In this document: piece after piece, positions 58,343 to 64,000 of the stretch
Layout of the letters: each line of letters begins with the position of its first letter
How positions within the stretch are numbered: position 1 is the first letter of the stretch
Source of the DNA: Actinomadura harenae
GTDB taxonomy: Bacteria; Actinomycetota; Actinomycetes; Streptosporangiales; Streptosporangiaceae
Length of the DNA: 64,000 bases
Assembly (NCBI RefSeq): GCF_003696215.1
Contig: NZ_RFFG01000037.1
Coordinates: forward strand, 16,724 to 80,723
Direction of reading: 5' to 3'
Made by a program: the position numbers and the translations under genes
The notes under the pieces: model-generated
What the model saw: only the letters and a program-made list of their open reading frames with translations
Told to the model about the DNA's origin: nothing
Database searches by the model: none

Positions 58343-59157
58343 TCCGGGCTCCTGAGGCTGTCCGGGCTCCTGAGCGTGATGGTCGTCCACGCTCCTACGT
58401 GGACGCGGTCGCCGTCCTTCACCGGGACCGGGACGTTCACCGGGATCGGGTCGAGGTCGTCGTTGAGCGTCGTGCCGTTCGCCGAGCCGTGGTCGACCAG
58501 CGTCCATGTGCCGTCCGGTTGGACGAGGAGTACCGCGTGCTGCCGGGAGACGCCCGGATCCTCGGGCTGGACGGACAGGTCGACCTCCGGGACGATCCCC
58601 CGCGACACGCTGCGCCGCCCGATCCGCACGCGGTCGCCGGCCATCGCGATGCGCCGCTCGGGGTGGTAGGCGGGGAACACGATCGCCGCCGCCTCCGGGC
58701 CGCCCTGCGCGAGGACGGCCTCGTAGTAGGCGCGGTCGGCCGCGACCACGGCCGTCCAGACCCGCGGCCTGGGCGGGGCATGGCCGTCCGGCCCGGTGAA
58801 GGCGGCGGGCTCGGTGAAGGCGGCTGGCTCGGTAAAAGCGGCAGGGCGCTCCGCCTGCCTGCCGGTGTCGAAGTCGTAGCCGTCCACCTCACAGAACCTG
58901 CCCGACTTCCGGGACCCGCACCCCGGGCAGATCGCGACCGCCCCCTCGGCGGCGGTCCCGCCGGCCCGCGAGGACGCGGCGGCGCCGTTCCCGGCGCCGT
59001 TCCCGGCGCCGTTCCCGGCGCCGTTCCCGGCGCCGTTCTCGGCGCCGTTCTCGGGGGCGAACTCCAGGCGCGGCGCGGACTCGACGCGCGACCCGCACGC
59101 GTCGCAGAACTCCTCGCCGGGGTGCAGTTCCGCCGCGCACACACCGCACGTGAGCAT
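58339..59157 (-). CDS. FHA-domain protein with N-terminal zinc ribbons and NGAG repeats
   Basis: A 272-residue cytosolic protein. Zinc-ribbon cysteine pairs occur in CGVC, CDAC and CPGC. Between them is a run of ENGA/GNGA repeats, then two AAFTEP repeats. The FHA domain (about 175-265) has RVRIGRRSVSRGIVPEVDLSV, DPGVSRQHAVLLVQPDG and LVDHGSANGTTLND, the phosphothreonine-binding loops. In the mycobacterial pathway the FHA protein GarA is the PknG substrate; this protein could fill that position, although its N-terminus differs. ATG 59157 is the first good start; the longer frame runs through the vWA gene. Confidence 0.82.
   Translation of the reverse strand: MLTCGVCAAELHPGEEFCDACGSRVESAPRLEFAPENGAENGAGNGAGNGAGNGAGNGAAASSRAGGTAAEGAVAICPGCGSRKSGRFCEVDGYDFDTGRQAERPAAFTEPAAFTEPAAFTGPDGHAPPRPRVWTAVVAADRAYYEAVLAQGGPEAAAIVFPAYHPERRIAMAGDRVRIGRRSVSRGIVPEVDLSVQPEDPGVSRQHAVLLVQPDGTWTLVDHGSANGTTLNDDLDPIPVNVPVPVKDGDRVHVGAWTTITLRSPDSLRSPE
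58981..59052. repeat. Six tandem 12-bp repeats inside the FHA gene
   Basis: Four exact GGCGCCGTTCCC units are followed by two GGCGCCGTTCTC units. In frame they encode Gly-Asn-Gly-Ala (or Glu-Asn-Gly-Ala) steps, so copy number can change without a frameshift. Confidence 0.9.
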
Positions 59158-59198
59158 CGAATCGCCGCCCGCCCTGTCCTTGGACCCGGCCACCTCGG

Positions 59199-60500
59199 TC
59201 AGCCCCCCGTCCCGGGAGACTCGTCGTCCTGCCTGGTCCGCACCGTCCGGACGGAGCGGGTGTCGAGCGACATCTCGGCGGCGGCGTCCACGTCCTTCTT
59301 CAGCCGGACCGTCCCGGACGCGCGGTCGACCTCCACCATCCGGTCGAGCAGCCCGGAGATCTCGTCGTTGCCGACCTGGCGGGCGAGCGCCACGGCCCGG
59401 CCGAGCCGGGTCGTCGCGCGCTCCTCGTCGCCGTCGCGGCGCGCGGCCAGGCCCTCCTGGATCGCGTCGGCCAGCTCCGACTGGCCCGTGTGGTGCGCGA
59501 CGCGCGCGTTGATCCGCGTCGACAGGCCCTCGTCGTCGGTCCACTCGACCAGGACGTTCGCGTGCGCGAGCTCCTCCCCGCCGTCCGGGAGGACCAGCTT
59601 CACCCAGGCGGCGCGTCCCTGCCGTCCGACGTCGCCGGGCGGGACCTCCACGCAGAGGTGGTACTCGCGGCTCTCCGTGCCCCACGCGCCGAGCGGGTAG
59701 TCGCCGATCTGGCCCCGGTCGGCGCGGCGCCCGGTGAGGTCCTCGACGGCCGGGACCATCTGCTTCACGAACCGCAGGCGGCCGTTCTGCGGCGTCCAGA
59801 CGCGCAGCGCGAGGTCGGCGACGCGCTTGCCCATCGCGTCCGTCATCATCTGCCGGAAGTCGTGTTCGAGGTCCGCCGGGTCGGGGACGTCGAGGAAGCC
59901 GCCGAGCAGCACGGACGTGATCTTCCGCAGCTCCGCGACGTCCCAGTCCGTGCCGACGCCGCGCGCGTCGCAGCCGAAGTGGCCCTCGCACGCGCGCAGG
60001 GCCGCGTCCAGCTCCTCGGCGCTCTCGTGCTGGTTCTTGCCGTCGGTCAGCAGGATCGCGTGCCGGACCGCGCCGTCCCGGTCCGCGAGGAGGCGGTCGG
60101 CGAGGCGCAGCCAGGACCCGATCGCCGTCCCGCCGGACGCCTCCAGCCGGGACACCGCCTGGACGGCCTCCGCGCGCCGCCGCGCGTTCATCGCGACGAG
60201 CGTCTTCTCCAGCGGGTAGATCATGCGCGGGCCGTTCGCCCCGGCGACGACGGCGAACAGCGCCCCGTCCCGGACGACGCGCAGCGCCGCCTCCGCGGCC
60301 CGCTTCGCCGCGGCCATCTTCCCGGCGTACGACATCGACCCGGACGCGTCGATGACGATCACCTCGGCGGCCCCGGCGGCGGGTCCGCCGAGTGACGCCC
60401 CGGACGCCTCGACCGTGACGATGGCGTGCATCTCCTGCCCGCCCGCCCCGAGGTACGGGTTCTGGTCGACCTTGATCGTGAAGGGCGGACGGTCGGTCAT
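59199..60500 (-). CDS. Von Willebrand factor A domain protein
   Basis: A 433-residue cytosolic protein. The vWA domain (about 40-215) has the metal-ion-dependent adhesion site VIVIDASGSMSYAGKM, the threonine in ASGGTAIGSWL and the aspartate in AILLTDGKNQHES. The C-terminal half holds a beta domain (LALRVWTPQNGRLRFVKQ) and a helical tail. It overlaps the phosphatase gene by ATGA and lies between it and the FHA gene. Such proteins often accompany PP2C/FHA kinase signalling clusters, where they may be scaffolds. The exact role is unknown. Confidence 0.88.
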   Translation of the reverse strand: MTDRPPFTIKVDQNPYLGAGGQEMHAIVTVEASGASLGGPAAGAAEVIVIDASGSMSYAGKMAAAKRAAEAALRVVRDGALFAVVAGANGPRMIYPLEKTLVAMNARRRAEAVQAVSRLEASGGTAIGSWLRLADRLLADRDGAVRHAILLTDGKNQHESAEELDAALRACEGHFGCDARGVGTDWDVAELRKITSVLLGGFLDVPDPADLEHDFRQMMTDAMGKRVADLALRVWTPQNGRLRFVKQMVPAVEDLTGRRADRGQIGDYPLGAWGTESREYHLCVEVPPGDVGRQGRAAWVKLVLPDGGEELAHANVLVEWTDDEGLSTRINARVAHHTGQSELADAIQEGLAARRDGDEERATTRLGRAVALARQVGNDEISGLLDRMVEVDRASGTVRLKKDVDAAAEMSLDTRSVRTVRTRQDDESPGTGG

Positions 60501-61846
60501 CGCCGGGTCTCCCTGCTCGTCGCCGGCCGCATCCCTGAGACGGCCCTCGTCGTCGGCTCGTACGGCATCGGCGCGTACGCCGGGCCGTCCTCGCCGCTGT
60601 CCCCATCGGACGTCCCGTCCGCGCGCCCCGCGCCCCCGGCCCCCTTTTCGGACGCCCGAGGGCCCCCTTCCGTCCCGGCGGAACCGCGTCCGCCGGGTGT
60701 CGCGGCGTCCGGCCCGGACACCGCGCCGGGGAGCGGGAACGGGATCAGGACGACGGTCACGTTGTCCCGTCCGCCCGCTTCGAGCGCCGCGTCCAGCAGC
60801 GCCCGGACGCCCCGGACCGGATCGGCCGTCCGGTCCAGCACGGCGGCGAGGTCGGCGGCGGCCGGGAGGTAGTTCCACAGGCCGTCGCTGCACACCAGCA
60901 CCGTTCCGGGGCCGTTCGGGGCGAACGCGGCCACGTCGGCCTCCGCGCCCCCGGCGTCCGCGCCCAGCCAGCCCGTCAGCAGGTGCGCCCGCCGGTCCGC
61001 GTGGGCCGCCTCGGGCGACATCGCCCCGGACCGGACCATCTCCTCGGCCCACGAATCGTCCCTGGTCAGAGCGCATCCGCCGGTGATCGCCCGGGGGGCG
61101 AACTCGACCGTCGCCACCCGCGTGCGCGGCACGTCCACGCGCGGACGCGCGGGGATGTCGAGGCGGGTGCAGGGCGTGGCGCCCCTGGACGGAGCCGGGA
61201 TCCAGTAGGCGCGGCTGTCGCCCACCGAGCCGACCGTGACCGACGTGGCGTCCACCAGGACGGACACGTACGTGCAGGCGGGCGAGCCGGACGGGCCGGG
61301 AACGGCGAGCGCGGCGACCGCCTCGGCGGCGCGCCCGATCGCGGCGCGCGTCGCGGACAGGCGTCCGTCGCCCGCCGCGAGCCGCCGCGCGAGGACCGCC
61401 GCGCCCGTCTCGGCCGCCACCCGGGACGCCTCGTCGGAGCCGGGCGCGGTCGCGACGCCGTCGCAGACCACGGCGCACACGACCGGCGGATCCGTGGACA
61501 GCGGGACCGTGGACAGCTCGACCGTGGACAGCGCGAACGCGTCCTCGTTGCGCCGGCGCCGCCGCCCGACGTCGCTGACGCCCGCCGCCGCGACGCGTCC
61601 GTCCGGGCCGGAGAGGACGTCCTCCCTGTGCTCGCGCCCGGTCGGCTGCCGCAGCCCGCAGCGGCAGCAGTAGCCCTCCGCGTCGACGGCCACGGCCCCG
61701 CAGTCCACGCACCGCCCCGTCACGTGCGCGCCGGGCCGTCCCGGGGCGGCCGGGCGTTCGCGGCCGCAGCGCTCGCAGAACCGGTCGCCCGGCTGGACGG
61801 GTTCGCCGCAGTCCGGGCAGGGACGGGGCCGCGCGGGGGCGATCAC
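60497..61846 (-). CDS. PP2C-type serine/threonine phosphatase with N-terminal zinc ribbons
   Basis: A 449-residue protein. Residues 1-70 carry two zinc-ribbon units (CPDCGEPV...CERCGRER and CVDCGAVA...CCRCGLRQ). The PP2C domain (about 85-370) has RRRNEDAFALS, VCDGVATAPGSDEAS, VTVGSVGDSRAYWIP, VLVCSDGLWNYLP and GGRDNVTVVLIP, which supply the metal-binding Asp residues. The tail is disordered. It overlaps both the kinase gene before it and the vWA gene after it by ATGA. It would reverse the kinase's phosphorylation. Confidence 0.92.
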   Translation of the reverse strand: MIAPARPRPCPDCGEPVQPGDRFCERCGRERPAAPGRPGAHVTGRCVDCGAVAVDAEGYCCRCGLRQPTGREHREDVLSGPDGRVAAAGVSDVGRRRRRNEDAFALSTVELSTVPLSTDPPVVCAVVCDGVATAPGSDEASRVAAETGAAVLARRLAAGDGRLSATRAAIGRAAEAVAALAVPGPSGSPACTYVSVLVDATSVTVGSVGDSRAYWIPAPSRGATPCTRLDIPARPRVDVPRTRVATVEFAPRAITGGCALTRDDSWAEEMVRSGAMSPEAAHADRRAHLLTGWLGADAGGAEADVAAFAPNGPGTVLVCSDGLWNYLPAAADLAAVLDRTADPVRGVRALLDAALEAGGRDNVTVVLIPFPLPGAVSGPDAATPGGRGSAGTEGGPRASEKGAGGAGRADGTSDGDSGEDGPAYAPMPYEPTTRAVSGMRPATSRETRR

Positions 61847-64000
61847 AGCAGGGTCCTCGGGCGGACGGTGTTCGCGCGGCGCACCATCGCGTGCCGGACG
61901 TCCGGACGGTCGGCGAGCTTGGCCAGGTGGCGGTAGACGATCTCCAGCTTGCGGCGCAGGTCGCGCTCGGTGAGCGGCGTGCCGAGCAGGGGGCCCGCGG
62001 CGGGCGGCCGGGCGCCGGAGCGGAGCCAGCCGAGCGCCGCCTCCAGCACCTCGGCGGTGAACCGGTCGCGGCGCTCGGTGTCCAGGTGCATGCCGGTCAG
62101 GCGGCGGCCCGTGGAGATCAGGGTCTGCGGGTCGAGCTCGCCGGGCGGACGGCCCCGGACGGTCGTCGCGACCGCCGCCAGCTGCGCGGACACGTAGTAG
62201 CTCGACACCCGGGGCACCGAGTCCAGGACGTCCCGCGCGCTCTTCCGGTCGCCGCGCGCCAGCCGCGCCCTGGCCAGGCCGAACGCGGCGCTGACATAGG
62301 TCGGGTCGGTGCGCCAGACGGTCTCGTAGTGCGCGGCGGCCGTGGCCGAGTCGCCCTGGAGCTCGGCGCAGAACGCGAGCGCGAGCTTCGGCGCGAGCTC
62401 CCCCGGCATGAGGTCGTACAGGTCGTCGAACATCGCGGCGGCCATGCCGGGCCGGTCGCCCGCCAGGTCGCGGACGGCCCGGTACCAGTCGGCGCGCCAG
62501 TCGTCCTCGTGGTCCGCGCCGAACTCGGTGATGAGCCGGTCCGCCGCCGCCAGGTCGCCCCGCTCGATCGACACGCGGGCGAGCGCGAGCCGCACCTCCG
62601 GCGACGCGGACGGCGCGGACGCCAGCGCCGCGGCCAGGTCGTCCGGGTCGCGTGAGGTCAGCCCGGCCAGGAACCCGGCGGCCGGGTCGTCGGTCGCGGC
62701 CAGCGGGACGGGCAGCGCCGCCGCCGCGACGCCCGGCGTCAGCCGCTGGAGGATCGGCGCGCCGCCGTCCAGCTCGTCCTCGATGTCGGCGACCTCGGCG
62801 CCCGCCGCGTTCTGCTCCGGCCCGAACAGCGGGGACGGCGCGGACGGCACCCGCCCGCCCTCCGCGGACAGCACCTCCCGCAGCACCCCGGTGAGCTGCT
62901 CGGCCATCTCCGCCGCGCTCTGGAACCGCCGGGCCGGGTCGCCGTGGCAGGCCCGCCGCAGCAGCCGGTAGTACGACTCGTTCCGCTGGAACAGCTCCAC
63001 CTCGTCGCGCGGCGGCAGGCTGCGCAGGTGCCGCTTGGTGTAGCCGCGGAACGGGAAGCTCAGCACCGCCAGCGTCCGGCCGACGGTGTACAGGTCGGAC
63101 GGCACCGACGGCCCGCGCGCGGCGATCTCGGGGGCCTGGTAGCCGGGCGTCCCGAAGATCGGGCTGCCCGAGTCGAGCGCGCGCCGCACCCCGCCGAGGT
63201 CGATGAGCTTGAGCTGCTCCTCACTCTGGATCGCGTTGTCCGGCTTGAAGTCGCAGTACAGCAGCCCGACGTTGTGCAGGTAGCCGAGCGCGCTCAGCAC
63301 CTCCAGCCCGTAGGCGATCACCTGCGGCAGCGGCAGCGCCGCGTCCTCGCCGTGCTCCCGGCGGCGGCTGAGCAGGATGTCCTTCAGCGACCGGCCGCCG
63401 ACGTACTCCATGACGATGTAGCCGGACCCGCCGTGCCGGACGAAGTTGAAGATCTTGACGATGTTGGGATGCTCGACCTCGGCGAGGAACGCCCGCTCGG
63501 CCGTCGCGGCCGCCATCGCGTCGGTGTCCCCGACGTCCAGCAGGCCCTTGAGGACGACCCAGCGCCCCGACACGTTGTGGTCGCGGGCCAGGTAGATCCA
63601 GCCGAGCCCGCCGTGCGCGAGGCAGCCGAGCACCTCGTACTGATCGCCGAGCATGTCGCCGGGCTTGAGCTTCGGCGTGAACGAGAACGGGTGCCCGCAG
63701 TTGCGGCAGAACCCCTCGGTGCGTCCGGGGAGCCCCTCGCGGGAGCGGCCGACCGGTTCGTCGCACTGGCTGCAGAACCGCCGGTTCTCCGGGACCTCCG
63801 GGTTCTCCATGATCGCGTCGGCCGGGTCCCGGTAGGGCACGGGCGGCACGTCGACCAGGCCCGCGCCGAGCCCGCCGCGCTGGCCCTTCCCGCGCGACCC
63901 GCCGGAGCCGCTGCCCCGCGTCGCCGTCCGCCCGGAGCCCCGTGTGCCCCGCGACCCCGATCCCGGCCCCGACCCGCCTGCGTCGCCCGATCCGCCGCCC
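61843..64000 (-). CDS. pknG: PknG-like serine/threonine protein kinase (5' truncated)
   Basis: The frame is open to the window edge, so the N-terminus is missing; GTG 63849 is internal. Visible parts, in order: a GAGLVDVPPVPYRDP linker; a rubredoxin-like metal site CSQC...CRNC; a kinase domain with GCLAHGGLGWIYLARD, VVLKGL (Lys), YIVMEYVGGRSLKDIL, LLYCDFKPDNAI (catalytic Asp) and LIDLGGVRRA; and a C-terminal TPR domain of about 250 residues (GELAPKLALAFCAELQGD, YVSAAFGLARARLARGD). This is the full PknG architecture. PknG controls glutamate metabolism through an FHA protein. It leads the operon ending in glnH. Confidence 0.93.
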   Translation of the reverse strand, partial: GGGSGDAGGSGPGSGSRGTRGSGRTATRGSGSGGSRGKGQRGGLGAGLVDVPPVPYRDPADAIMENPEVPENRRFCSQCDEPVGRSREGLPGRTEGFCRNCGHPFSFTPKLKPGDMLGDQYEVLGCLAHGGLGWIYLARDHNVSGRWVVLKGLLDVGDTDAMAAATAERAFLAEVEHPNIVKIFNFVRHGGSGYIVMEYVGGRSLKDILLSRRREHGEDAALPLPQVIAYGLEVLSALGYLHNVGLLYCDFKPDNAIQSEEQLKLIDLGGVRRALDSGSPIFGTPGYQAPEIAARGPSVPSDLYTVGRTLAVLSFPFRGYTKRHLRSLPPRDEVELFQRNESYYRLLRRACHGDPARRFQSAAEMAEQLTGVLREVLSAEGGRVPSAPSPLFGPEQNAAGAEVADIEDELDGGAPILQRLTPGVAAAALPVPLAATDDPAAGFLAGLTSRDPDDLAAALASAPSASPEVRLALARVSIERGDLAAADRLITEFGADHEDDWRADWYRAVRDLAGDRPGMAAAMFDDLYDLMPGELAPKLALAFCAELQGDSATAAAHYETVWRTDPTYVSAAFGLARARLARGDRKSARDVLDSVPRVSSYYVSAQLAAVATTVRGRPPGELDPQTLISTGRRLTGMHLDTERRDRFTAEVLEAALGWLRSGARPPAAGPLLGTPLTERDLRRKLEIVYRHLAKLADRPDVRHAMVRRANTVRPRTLL

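Overview
The window is 64 kb of very GC-rich (about 70% or more), densely coded DNA from a filamentous-type actinobacterium. I infer Streptosporangiales/Thermomonosporaceae (Actinomadura-like), but no rRNA or tRNA is present to test that. The evidence is frequent GTG starts, starts placed 6-8 nt after a TANNNT hexamer without a Shine-Dalgarno sequence, 4-nt ATGA/GTGA overlaps, ECF sigma plus CU044_5270-type pairs, an XRE/DUF5753-DUF397 pair and a PknG-GlnX-GlnH-like signalling operon. I see no phage, IS element, CRISPR or RNA gene. Two genes are cut by the window edges: a secreted-protein C-terminus at 1-516 and the pknG-like kinase at 61843-64000.

Layout. 1-9.3 kb: surface-protein fragment, NYN-domain protein, TPR protein, alpha/beta hydrolase, M19-like dipeptidase, amidohydrolase, pyrE, a membrane protein and a DedA protein with a long Gly/Tyr/Gln tail. 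9.5-22.9 kb is the metabolic core: class II fructose-bisphosphate aldolase, HxlR and GNAT proteins, DUF3151, purA, glycerophosphodiesterase, corA, purD, an ltrA remnant, purB, MOSC, SUFU and murA. 23-33 kb is regulatory: a coupled-uORF regulator, two ECF sigma/CU044_5270 modules (one followed by a subtilase-like protein lacking its protease domain), HisC/Pat aminotransferase, SRPBCC and nitrilase. 33.7-42.6 kb is accessory: HxlR repressor/nitroreductase pair with a palindromic operator, DUF397/DUF5753 regulators, TetR/hydrolase, DUF1254 protein, P-loop kinase, AAA ATPase with a nuclease-like tail, GNAT.

42.6-47.3 kb holds the most interesting system, all on the minus strand: precursor peptide 2, membrane thioredoxin 2, precursor peptide 1, membrane thioredoxin 1, ABC transporter, S26 signal peptidase. 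Neither precursor gene is in the supplied ORF list because both are short. Each encodes 55 residues with six cysteines in a C-C-CC-C-C pattern (knottin-like spacing), immediately after an ASA signal-peptidase-type site. The promoter-peptide-hairpin-thioredoxin unit is tandemly duplicated. I infer export by the ABC transporter, cleavage by the S26 peptidase and disulfide formation by the thioredoxins. I do not recognise a described family.

47.3-55.9 kb: GNAT, NrtR-like Nudix protein, flotillin with an NfeD-like partner, lipoproteins, acyltransferase, alkaline phosphatase, STAS anti-anti-sigma factor. 55.9-64 kb: one minus-strand operon of PknG, PP2C phosphatase, von Willebrand A protein, FHA protein, GlnX-like membrane protein and GlnH-like binding lipoprotein, consistent with an amino-acid-sensing Ser/Thr kinase pathway. 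A window-wide oddity is that several genes carry short tandem duplications starting at or spanning their stop codon.
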